Positions 1 through 5,572 of a stretch of 5,750 bases of DNA are shown here, piece by piece. The stretch's first letter is position 1, and each line of letters begins with the position of its first letter. The notes beneath the pieces are model-generated. The model saw only the letters and a program-made list of their open reading frames with translations, made no database searches and was not told the DNA's origin. Source of the stretch: Beijerinckiaceae bacterium (GTDB lineage: Bacteria > Pseudomonadota > Alphaproteobacteria > Rhizobiales > Beijerinckiaceae); NCBI GenBank assembly GCA_947456315.1, contig CANGRU010000125.1:1-5750 (forward strand), in the 5' to 3' direction. The translations under genes were made by a program, and so were the position numbers.

Positions 1-626
1 ACCGCCAACTCAACGAGCTCGACAAAATGACGCGCGAGCAACAGCAATTGCGCGATGAAACATTCCGTAATCGCCAGCAGCAAGGCGAGAATGAAAGCCA
101 GGGCGATGACAAGCAGCGCCAGCAAGATTTGCAACGCCGCCAAGAAACATTGCGCGAACGCCTCGAAGAGCTTCAGCGCCGCATGAAACAATTCGGTCAA
201 AAGGGCGAAGAAGGTTTCGACGAAGCCGAACAGGCCATGCGCGAGGCTGAAAAAGGTCTGGGGCAGGGCGGTGACCAAGGCCGCGACGAAGCGGTTGATG
301 CGCAAGGGCGCGCGCTGGAGGGATTGCGCAAGGGCGCACAATCCATGGCCCAGCAAATGCAGCCCGGTGAAGGGGAAGGCCAGCAAGCAGGCCCCGGCGA
401 CCCGAATGGCAAGATGCGCGAGGGCCGCGGCCAACCCAATCCCGACCCTTTGGGCCGGGAATCCCGGGATCGCTCTTATAATCCCCAGAGCCGCTATGAC
501 CCCCAAGGCGTACCGGCCGCTGAGCGCGCCCAGCGCGTGCTGGAAGAATTGCGCAAACGCTTCAGCGATCCATCCCGCCCACGAGAAGAACTCGACTATC
601 TGGAACGGCTTCTGCGTCGCTACTGA
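1..626 (+). CDS. TIGR02302/DUF4175 family protein, C-terminal part (5' end outside window)
   Basis: The reading frame is open from base 3, so the start lies to the left; 207 residues are visible before the TGA at 624-626. The visible part is very hydrophilic and low in complexity. Its first ~75 residues are rich in Q, R and E and should form a coiled coil (QRRQETLRERLEELQRRMKQ). Next comes a Gly/Gln/Glu-rich linker (GQGGDQGRDEA, QPGEGEGQQAGPGDPNGKM). The end is a conserved-looking tail with DPLGR, then AQRVLEELRKRFSDPSRP and EELDYLERLLRRY. That tail is what I recall for the alphaproteobacterial TIGR02302 family, whose members are about 800-850 residues long with N-terminal membrane helices not seen here. 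Function is unknown; an envelope role is only a guess. An ATG at 27 lies inside the gene and is not its start. No clear terminator follows. Confidence 0.8.
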   Translation, partial: RQLNELDKMTREQQQLRDETFRNRQQQGENESQGDDKQRQQDLQRRQETLRERLEELQRRMKQFGQKGEEGFDEAEQAMREAEKGLGQGGDQGRDEAVDAQGRALEGLRKGAQSMAQQMQPGEGEGQQAGPGDPNGKMREGRGQPNPDPLGRESRDRSYNPQSRYDPQGVPAAERAQRVLEELRKRFSDPSRPREELDYLERLLRRY

Positions 627-719
627 TGAAATAAAGGCACAAGCGGCCTTGCCGGATGGCCCTTCGCGTTCTAGGTCCGGTGGATCGAACGTGTCGCACA
701 GACCATCAGGTCCTTCATC

Positions 720-911
720 ATGTCCATCACCACATCAAATTACATTGTTCTGACCGCAACGCTTGCGGTTGCGGTCGTACTTTTTGGCGGCCTGATCAAC
801 ATGATGCGCGGGGGTAGCGCCAATCTGTCGCAGACGCTGATGCGCTGGCGCGTGGGTCTGCAATTCGTGGCGATTCTGGTCATTATGGGCGTGCTGTGGC
901 TGCGCAGCTGA
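720..911 (+). CDS. HIG1-type twin transmembrane helix small protein
   Basis: This is a 63-residue inner-membrane protein. Two hydrophobic helices are visible, at about residues 8-29 and 45-61, joined by a short basic loop. The loop and start of helix 2 read QTLMRWRVGLQ (Q38, R42, R44, Q48), an exact match to the HIG1 family signature (Q/I)x3(R/H)xRx3Q. HIG1 proteins in mitochondria associate with cytochrome oxidase and respiratory supercomplexes, and short bacterial members are common in alphaproteobacteria. A role in respiratory complex assembly or stability here is inference. The ATG has only a weak ribosome binding site (AGG at 708-710). The stop is 10 bases before the adenosyltransferase gene, whose Shine-Dalgarno overlaps this stop codon, so the two are probably cotranscribed. 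Confidence 0.85.
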   Translation: MSITTSNYIVLTATLAVAVVLFGGLINMMRGGSANLSQTLMRWRVGLQFVAILVIMGVLWLRS

Positions 912-915
912 GGGG
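910..915 (+). promoter_or_regulatory. Ribosome binding site of the adenosyltransferase gene
   Basis: GAGGGG lies 6 bases before the ATG at 922 and overlaps the TGA stop (909-911) of the upstream HIG1-type gene. This fixes the start and suggests translational coupling of the two genes. Confidence 0.6.
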
Positions 916-921
916 ATTAGC

Positions 922-1503
922 ATGGTCGTTCTGAACCGCATTTACACCCGCACGGGTGATCAGGGCACAACGGCTCTGGGCACCGGCGAGCGCCGCCCGA
1001 AATATGATCTGCGCATCGAATCCTATGGCACGGTGGACGAAACCAATGCCGCCATCGGCATGGCGCGTCTGGCAACAGCAGAATCAGACCCCGAGCTCGA
1101 TGCCATGCTGAGCCGTATCCAGAACGATCTTTTCGATCTGGGTGCCGATCTGTGCACGCCAGAAACCAGCCAAAAGCCCGAATGGGAGCCTTTGCGTATT
1201 CTCCAAAGCCAGGTGGACCGGCTGGAGAGCGAAATCGACGCCATGAACGCCGAGCTTGAGCCGCTGCGCTCCTTTGTCCTGCCCGGCGGCTCGCCTGCCG
1301 CAGCTGCCCTGCATCTGGCGCGCACCATCAGCCGGCGCGCCGAGCGGCTCATGGTGGAGCTGGCGGCCCAGCCCGTAGAGGTGGTGGCTGACCCCGCCCT
1401 CAAATATATCAATCGCCTGTCCGATTTCCTGTTCGTGGCCTCGCGCTATGCCAATCGGCAGGCGGGGGGCGATGTTCTCTGGGTGCCGGGTAAAAATCGC
1501 TGA
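922..1503 (+). CDS. PduO-type cob(I)alamin / cob(I)yrinic acid a,c-diamide adenosyltransferase
   Basis: This 193-residue cytosolic enzyme transfers the 5'-deoxyadenosyl group of ATP to Co(I) of a corrinoid, giving adenosylcobalamin. PduO/MmaB hallmarks are all visible: the N-terminal ATP loop TRTGDQGTT (residues 9-17), SYGTVDE (34-40), FVLPGGS (118-124), the active-site helix RTISRRAERL (134-143) with the Arg and Glu that bind ATP in this family, and YINRLSDFLFVASRYAN (162-178). The length is normal for a single-domain family member. It is unrelated in fold to the CobA/BtuR type. The start ATG has a good Shine-Dalgarno. It follows the HIG1-type gene by 10 bases. Its product would serve B12-dependent mutases, for example methylmalonyl-CoA mutase, which fits the acyl-CoA genes downstream. 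Symbols in use differ (pduO, mmaB, atr), so none is assigned. Confidence 0.95.
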   Translation: MVVLNRIYTRTGDQGTTALGTGERRPKYDLRIESYGTVDETNAAIGMARLATAESDPELDAMLSRIQNDLFDLGADLCTPETSQKPEWEPLRILQSQVDRLESEIDAMNAELEPLRSFVLPGGSPAAAALHLARTISRRAERLMVELAAQPVEVVADPALKYINRLSDFLFVASRYANRQAGGDVLWVPGKNR

Positions 1504-1533
1504 TCTACGCCTATGTGGCGGTGCAGCAATCAA

Positions 1534-1562
1534 TTGACTCAGATGATGGCGGGAATTACCAA
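1534..1562 (+). promoter_or_regulatory. Candidate sigma70-type promoter upstream of etfBA
   Basis: TTGACT (1534-1539; five of six bases match TTGACA) is followed after 17 bases by TACCAA (1557-1562; three of six match TATAAT). It lies in the 136-base gap between the adenosyltransferase gene and etfB, about 70-80 bases before the etfB ATG. The -10 element is poor, so this is a suggestion only. Confidence 0.3.
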
Positions 1563-1626
1563 AAAAGCTCGCTTGAGCGCCGCTGTCTTTGGTCGGCAGT
1601 TCTGACGCGCCTCGCCGTTCCGGCTC

Positions 1627-1632
1627 AGGGAG
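1627..1632 (+). promoter_or_regulatory. Ribosome binding site of etfB
   Basis: AGGGAG lies 7 bases before the ATG at 1640. It decides the start in favour of that ATG over an upstream in-frame start at 1589, which would add 17 residues not expected for EtfB. Confidence 0.6.
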
Positions 1633-1639
1633 CCCCGTC

Positions 1640-2389
1640 ATGAAGATACTCGTGCCCGTCAAACGGGTGGTCGATTACAACGTCAAAATCCGCGTCAAAT
1701 CTGACGGGACAGGCGTCGAACTCGCCAATGTCAAAATGTCGATGAACCCGTTCGACGAAATCGCCGTTGAAGAGGCGTTGCGTCTGAAAGAAGCGGGCAA
1801 AGCCAGCGAAGTCATCGTCGTCTCGATCGGACCAGCCCAAGCTGCCGAAACCATTCGCACCGGTCTGGCCATGGGCGCTGATCGCGGCATTCTGGTCAAG
1901 ACAGACGCGCTGGTTGAACCGCTCGCTGTGGCCAAAATCCTCAAGGCTGTGACGGAGGCGGAAGCACCGGGCCTCGTCATTATGGGCAAGCAAGCCATTG
2001 ATGATGATTGCAACCAGACCGGCCAGATGCTGGCCGCACTTCTGGGCTGGGGCCAAGGCACTTTCGCGTCCAAGGTCGAACTGGCCGACGGCACCGTCGA
2101 TGTGACGCGCGAAGTCGATGGCGGGTTGCAGACCGTGACCTTGAAGCTTCCGGCCATCGTGACAACTGATTTGCGTCTCAACGAGCCGCGCTATGCTTCG
2201 CTGCCCAACATCATGAAAGCGAAGAAAAAGCCGATCGATGAAAAGACGCCTGATGATTTTGGCGTCAACATCGCGCCGCGTCTCAATGTGCTGAAGACAT
2301 CCGAGCCGCCGGGCCGCAAGGCCGGTGTGAAAGTTGCCGATGTCGCAGAACTTGTTTCGAAACTCAAGAATGAAGCGGGAGTGCTGTGA
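1640..2389 (+). CDS. etfB: Electron transfer flavoprotein subunit beta
   Basis: The 249-residue beta subunit of the FAD/AMP heterodimer ETF accepts electrons from acyl-CoA and other flavin dehydrogenases and delivers them to membrane ETF:ubiquinone oxidoreductase. The protein begins [20 protein letters not shown], typical of group I EtfB. Visible landmarks are [19 protein letters not shown] (residues 33-51), the nucleotide-binding stretch [15 protein letters not shown] (116-130), and the family signature around [20 protein letters not shown] (155-174). The recognition loop [16 protein letters not shown] (184-199) has L188 at the place of human ETFB Leu195, which docks into partner dehydrogenases, and K193 and K196 at the places of human Lys200 and Lys203. 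The length is standard. The next gene, etfA, overlaps the stop codon by one base, so the two subunits are made from one message. Confidence 0.98.
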   Translation: MKILVPVKRVVDYNVKIRVKSDGTGVELANVKMSMNPFDEIAVEEALRLKEAGKASEVIVVSIGPAQAAETIRTGLAMGADRGILVKTDALVEPLAVAKILKAVTEAEAPGLVIMGKQAIDDDCNQTGQMLAALLGWGQGTFASKVELADGTVDVTREVDGGLQTVTLKLPAIVTTDLRLNEPRYASLPNIMKAKKKPIDEKTPDDFGVNIAPRLNVLKTSEPPGRKAGVKVADVAELVSKLKNEAGVL

Positions 2390-3327
2390 TGACGACGCTT
2401 CTTCTCGCAGACATCACCAAAGGCCAGCTTGGCGATGCCACAGCCAAAGCCCTGACAGCCGCACGCGCGCTTGGCGCGCCTGTGCATATTCTGGTTGCTG
2501 GCGACAATGTTGATGCAGCGGCACAAGCTGCAGCCAAACTCGATGGCGTTGAAAAAGTGCTTGTGGCCAGCGGCTCTGCTTACGCGCATGGACTTGCTGA
2601 ACCACTCGCAGCTTTGATTGTCTCGCTGGGTGGCAATTACACGGCCCTTGTCGCTTCAGCGACATCGACAGCCAAAAATGTCATGCCGCGCGTTGCTGCT
2701 TTGCTCGATGTGATGCAGCTGTCAGAAATCACCAAAGTGATTTCATCAGACACATTTGAACGCCCGATCTATGCTGGCAATGCGATCCAGACCGTTCAAT
2801 CAACGGATGCCAAAAAAGTCATCACCGTGCGCACAGCTGCTTTCGCGGCCACAGGCACGGGTGGTGCGGCGACGATTGAGCAAGCCACTGGCACAGCTGA
2901 CCCCGCCGTCTCCACTTTCAAAGGCGAAGCTTTGCAAGCCTCGGATCGTCCGGAGCTGACATCGGCCAAGATCATCATCTCGGGTGGTCGCGCCATGCAG
3001 AATGCGGATAATTTCAAAACCTATATCGAGCCGATTGCTGACAAGCTTGGCGCGGCCATGGGTGCCTCACGCGCCGCTGTTGATGCAGGCTATGCGCCCA
3101 ATGATTGGCAGGTTGGCCAGACCGGCAAAGTGGTGGCGCCCGAGCTCTATATTGCGGTCGGCATTTCCGGCGCGATCCAGCATCTCGCAGGCATGAAAGA
3201 TTCCAAGGTGATCGTCGCGATCAACAAGGATGAGGATGCGCCGATCTTCCAAGTGGCCGACTATGGCCTTGTGGCGGATCTGTTCACGGCTCTCCCGTCT
3301 CTCGCAGCCGAGCTCGACAAAGGCTAA
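2389..3327 (+). CDS. etfA: Electron transfer flavoprotein subunit alpha
   Basis: This 312-residue alpha subunit carries the FAD of ETF. The N-terminal half (about 1-185) is the Rossmann-like domain beginning [11 protein letters not shown]. The C-terminal half is the FAD domain, with SGGRAMQ (198-204), [20 protein letters not shown] (225-244), [20 protein letters not shown] (245-264), [17 protein letters not shown] (265-281) and [15 protein letters not shown] (284-298). These include the Arg, Ser, Gln, His and Asn that hold FAD in the family. I prefer the ATG at 2389, whose first base is the last base of the etfB stop, because the GGAG at 2378-2381 sits 7 bases away. A GTG at 2386 would add one residue with tight 4-base spacing. 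The one-base overlap points to translational coupling with etfB, as expected for 1:1 subunits. Confidence 0.98.
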   Translation: MTTLLLADITKGQLGDATAKALTAARALGAPVHILVAGDNVDAAAQAAAKLDGVEKVLVASGSAYAHGLAEPLAALIVSLGGNYTALVASATSTAKNVMPRVAALLDVMQLSEITKVISSDTFERPIYAGNAIQTVQSTDAKKVITVRTAAFAATGTGGAATIEQATGTADPAVSTFKGEALQASDRPELTSAKIIISGGRAMQNADNFKTYIEPIADKLGAAMGASRAAVDAGYAPNDWQVGQTGKVVAPELYIAVGISGAIQHLAGMKDSKVIVAINKDEDAPIFQVADYGLVADLFTALPSLAAELDKG

Positions 3328-3361
3328 GACTGGTCTGGACGTGGGGCGTGCTTCGCCTATG

Positions 3362-3381
3362 ATGTTCTGAATAATGTTCTG
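3362..3381 (+). repeat. Direct octamer repeat ATGTTCTG x2 upstream of the dehydrogenase gene
   Basis: ATGTTCTG occurs at 3362-3369 and again at 3374-3381, a 12-base period, in the short gap between etfA and the dehydrogenase gene. The second copy runs into the GGGACGGA ribosome-binding region (3381-3388). It could be a regulator half-site pair or chance. Confidence 0.4.
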
Positions 3382-3393
3382 GGACGGACCAAA

Positions 3394-4275
3394 ATGAGCT
3401 TCGAAATTCGTAAAATCGGCATTGTCGGCGCTGGCCAAATGGGCAGCGGCATCGCTCAGGTCTGCGCACAGGCGGGCATGGAAGTGCTGATCAACGATGT
3501 TTCGGCTGATCGCATCAATGCCGGGCTGGCAACCATCAACGGCAACCTGCAGCGCATGCAGGCCAAAGAGCAGTTGAGCGACGCTGACCGCCAAAAGGCT
3601 ATGGACCTCATCCGCCCCGCCAATGCATTCGAAGATTTTGCCGATTGCGACCTCATCGTCGAGGCAGCCTCGGAAAATGAAGAGGTCAAGCGCAAGATTT
3701 TCATGCGCCTGTGCCCGGTGTTGAAGCCCGAAGCCATGCTGGCCTCCAACACATCCTCGATTTCGATCACGCGCCTCGCATCCGTGACGGATCGCCCGGA
3801 GCGTTTTATCGGCATCCATTTCATGAACCCGGTGGCGCGTATGCAGCTCGTCGAGCTGATTCGCGGCATTGCGACGGAAGATTCGACCTTCGAATCCGCC
3901 CGCCGGTTCATTGCCAAGCTTGGCAAGACATCGACTGTCTCCGAAGATTTTCCGGCCTTCATCGTCAACCGCATCCTGCTGCCGATGATCAATGAGGCGA
4001 TCTATACGCTTTATGAAGGCGTGGGCTCGGTGGAAGCCATCGATACTGCTATGCGTCTGGGCGCCAATCATCCGATGGGCCCCTTGCAGCTTGCCGATTT
4101 CATCGGTCTCGACACATGTTTGTCGGTGATGCAGGTCCTTCATGAAGGCTTGGCCGATTCGAAATATCGCCCCTGCCCGCTGCTTGTGAAATATGTCGAG
4201 GCTGGCTGGTTGGGACGCAAATCCCAGCGCGGCTTCTATGATTATCGCAGCGGGACACCTGTTCCGACCCGCTGA
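3394..4275 (+). CDS. hbd: 3-hydroxybutyryl-CoA dehydrogenase (NAD-dependent 3-hydroxyacyl-CoA dehydrogenase)
   Basis: This 293-residue cytosolic enzyme interconverts 3-hydroxybutyryl-CoA and acetoacetyl-CoA with NAD(P). The N-terminal Rossmann domain (about 1-190) has the dinucleotide motif GIVGAGQMGSGIAQ (9-22), with D35 at the end of the second strand, which favours NAD. Catalytic and binding residues line up with the human short-chain enzyme by spacing: S121 in ASNTSS, H142 in GIHFMNP, E154 in QLVELI and N192 in FIVNR. The C-terminal dimerisation domain contains LGANHPMGPLQLADFIGLD (222-240) and ends with GRKSQRGFYDY (274-284). It is a stand-alone enzyme of normal length, not the FadB fusion. 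The start follows GGGACGGA (3381-3388). It lies 66 bases after etfA in the same direction and may share its transcript. Likely roles are butanoate or polyhydroxybutyrate turnover and short-chain beta-oxidation; substrate length cannot be read from sequence. PaaH-like activity is an alternative. Confidence 0.95.
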   Translation: MSFEIRKIGIVGAGQMGSGIAQVCAQAGMEVLINDVSADRINAGLATINGNLQRMQAKEQLSDADRQKAMDLIRPANAFEDFADCDLIVEAASENEEVKRKIFMRLCPVLKPEAMLASNTSSISITRLASVTDRPERFIGIHFMNPVARMQLVELIRGIATEDSTFESARRFIAKLGKTSTVSEDFPAFIVNRILLPMINEAIYTLYEGVGSVEAIDTAMRLGANHPMGPLQLADFIGLDTCLSVMQVLHEGLADSKYRPCPLLVKYVEAGWLGRKSQRGFYDYRSGTPVPTR

Positions 4276-4334
4276 TTGCGGTGGACAGGCAGCCTGCGAC
4301 GCTTCGCCTCGCAAAGGCCCCCCGCTTTAATCGC

Positions 4335-4364
4335 TTCACAAGACTGTCATTCCAAGAATAGACT
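4335..4364 (+). promoter_or_regulatory. Candidate sigma70-type promoter for the HNH gene
   Basis: TTCACA (4335-4340; five of six bases match TTGACA) and TAGACT (4359-4364; four of six match TATAAT) are separated by 18 bases. Transcription would begin near 4371, which leaves a leader of about 55 bases before the TTG start at 4427. It is the best promoter-like pair I see in the window. Confidence 0.4.
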
Positions 4365-4412
4365 ATCCCTGCGTGGATGATTTGGTCGGCGCTGTGCCGG
4401 CCTCAACTCAGC

Positions 4413-4418
4413 GAGGGG
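4413..4418 (+). promoter_or_regulatory. Ribosome binding site that selects the TTG start of the HNH gene
   Basis: GAGGGG lies 8 bases before TTG 4427. The other in-frame candidates (GTG at 4373, 4394 and 4418) lack a properly spaced Shine-Dalgarno. Confidence 0.5.
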
Positions 4419-4426
4419 TGTCCGGT

Positions 4427-4996
4427 TTGACGGTTCACTTCCATTCGAATGTTTCGCCGGAATCCTGTCCGGCCTTGGTGCTCAATGCGGATTTTCGTCC
4501 GTTGAGCTATTACCCGCTCTCGCTCTGGTCCTGGCAGGACACGATCAAGGCCGTGTTCCTCGAGCGCGTGAACATTGTCTCGCATTACGACAAGATGATT
4601 CGAAGCCCCACCTTCGAAATGCGTTTGCCCTCTGTCGTCTCTCTCAAAACCTATGTGAAGCCTTCTCGTCAGCCCGCCTTCACACGCTTCAATGTGTTTC
4701 TGCGCGACCGCTTCACCTGCCAATATTGTTCCTCGCATGAAGATCTCACATTCGACCATGTGATCCCGCGCTCGAAAGGTGGCCTGACGACATGGGAAAA
4801 TGTGGTTGCGGCTTGCTCCCCCTGCAATTTGCGCAAAAGTGATCGTCTTCCCGACGAAGTGCATATGTGGCCCGCACATAAGCCCTATCAACCCTCCGTG
4901 AACGATCTGCATCAAAACGGACGGTTGTTCCCGCCGAATTTCCTTCACGACAGCTGGATCGATTACCTCTACTGGGATTCAGTCCTCGAACCGTGA
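4427..4996 (+). CDS. HNH endonuclease family protein
   Basis: With the TTG start this is 189 residues, close to what I recall for the family. The N-terminal part has the conserved stretch ALVLNADFRPLSYYPLSLWS (16-35). The HNH zinc-finger nuclease core follows: CQYC (C98, C101), TFDHVIPRSKGG (108-119, with D110 and H111), N125 in TTWENVV, and a second Cys pair C130/C133 in ACSPCNLRK. The C-terminal tail LHDSWIDYLYWDSVLEP (173-189) is also typical of alphaproteobacterial members. All metal-binding and catalytic positions look intact, so it should be an active nuclease or nicking enzyme, but I know of no established physiological role. It stands alone, without methylase, phage or toxin partner. 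All plausible starts are non-ATG. GTG 4373 would give 207 residues; I prefer TTG 4427 because of its ribosome binding site and the usual MTVHFH-like beginning. Confidence 0.9.
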   Translation: MTVHFHSNVSPESCPALVLNADFRPLSYYPLSLWSWQDTIKAVFLERVNIVSHYDKMIRSPTFEMRLPSVVSLKTYVKPSRQPAFTRFNVFLRDRFTCQYCSSHEDLTFDHVIPRSKGGLTTWENVVAACSPCNLRKSDRLPDEVHMWPAHKPYQPSVNDLHQNGRLFPPNFLHDSWIDYLYWDSVLEP

Positions 4997-5047
4997 TCGA
5001 ACTATATCTGCTTTGACCCTTGCCGTGGCGACAAGAGCCCATACACT

Positions 5048-5572
5048 GTGGGTATGTTTTCTCGCCTCATGCTCACCTTCATCGGTCTTGCCTGCGCAAG
5101 CGCTGCCGCACTTGTGTTTCTGCCGCTTGCGGTGATTTTTGATCCGCTCGTGCAGCAGGTGGCCAGCCAGGTTCCCGCGGACCACTGGCTCGACATTCTC
5201 TGGGATTTGTTCTCGGACGAAAATCCAGACGACACATTTGCAGCCGTGCTGCAGCTCACTTGGGCTGTAGGTGTGCTGGTGTGCATTTTGCCGGTGACGG
5301 TCACCGCCCTGCTGGGTGCCGGTGGGCAGGTGCGGACATTTGCTTTTTATGCGGGGGCGACAGGTGTGCTTGCCGCTGCCATTCCATGGATCTTGCGCAG
5401 CAGCCGCATGGCTGAGCGGGCACTGCAACCCTCTTCAGCCGAAGCCCATCTCACGGTCATTTTGTTTTTGACGGGCGCTTTGGCGGGCAGCGTTTTCTGG
5501 CTGATTGCAGCGCGCGATGCAGGCCTGAGACGGCCTGCCAAAGGATGGATGTCCGATCAAAGCAAAGGATAA
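5048..5572 (+). CDS. Four-helix membrane protein of unknown function
   Basis: I do not recognise this protein. From the GTG at 5048 it has 174 residues; from the ATG at 5054 it has 172. Four hydrophobic segments are visible (GTG numbering): about 7-31, 64-90, 97-116 and 135-155. Between the first two is an acidic, tryptophan-containing loop (HWLDILWDLFSDENPDD, 46-62). The C-terminal tail is basic (RRPAKGW). Apart from the membrane helices no catalytic motif or lipoprotein box is visible. It should be an integral inner-membrane protein. It begins 51 bases after the HNH gene in the same direction and could share its transcript. No good Shine-Dalgarno precedes either start. Its last 16 bases overlap the convergent thpR-like gene. 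Coding is supported by the long frame, typical GC-rich third positions and clear helix pattern. Confidence 0.7.
   Translation: MGMFSRLMLTFIGLACASAAALVFLPLAVIFDPLVQQVASQVPADHWLDILWDLFSDENPDDTFAAVLQLTWAVGVLVCILPVTVTALLGAGGQVRTFAFYAGATGVLAAAIPWILRSSRMAERALQPSSAEAHLTVILFLTGALAGSVFWLIAARDAGLRRPAKGWMSDQSKG

Noticed and set aside
27..27. ATG at 27 as the start of a separate 199-residue gene
   Set aside because: The frame is open to the left edge with the same Q/R/E-rich character, and the C-terminal tail fits the end of a much longer TIGR02302 protein.
27..440. Gln/Glu/Arg-rich low-complexity tract considered as a tandem repeat
   Set aside because: No regular repeat unit is visible at the DNA level; it is ordinary low-complexity coiled-coil and linker sequence.
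634..650. Hairpin AAGGC-N7-GCCTT after the DUF4175 gene, as a possible terminator
   Set aside because: The stem is short and is followed by GCCGGATGG rather than a T-tract.
271..753. Plus-strand open frame of 160 codons overlapping the DUF4175 tail and the HIG1-type start
   Set aside because: It is out of frame with the recognised C-terminal motif, has biased Ala/Arg/Ser/Pro composition, and runs through the start of a better-supported gene.
1084..1662. Minus-strand open frame of 192 codons opposite the adenosyltransferase gene
   Set aside because: It is a shadow of a well-supported gene, with no family resemblance and no ribosome binding site.
3345..3357. Hairpin GGCG-N5-CGCC after etfA
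   Set aside because: The 4-base stem without a T-tract is within chance for GC-rich sequence.
4295..4313. Hairpin TGCGA-N9-TCGCA after the dehydrogenase gene, as a possible terminator
   Set aside because: The stem is only 5 base pairs and no T-run follows it, so intrinsic termination is not supported.
3067..4314. Minus-strand open frame of 415 codons across the end of etfA and the whole dehydrogenase gene
   Set aside because: It lies opposite two clearly recognised genes, its translation is Cys/His/Arg-rich with no recognisable domain, and long antisense frames are expected opposite GC-rich codon usage.
4403..4948. Minus-strand open frame of 181 codons opposite the HNH gene
   Set aside because: The plus strand carries an intact HNH core, and the antisense product shows no recognisable motif.
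4979..5428. Minus-strand open frame of 149 codons opposite the four-helix membrane protein
   Set aside because: The product is rich in His, Cys, Lys and Arg without a domain, whereas the plus-strand frame gives a coherent four-helix pattern.
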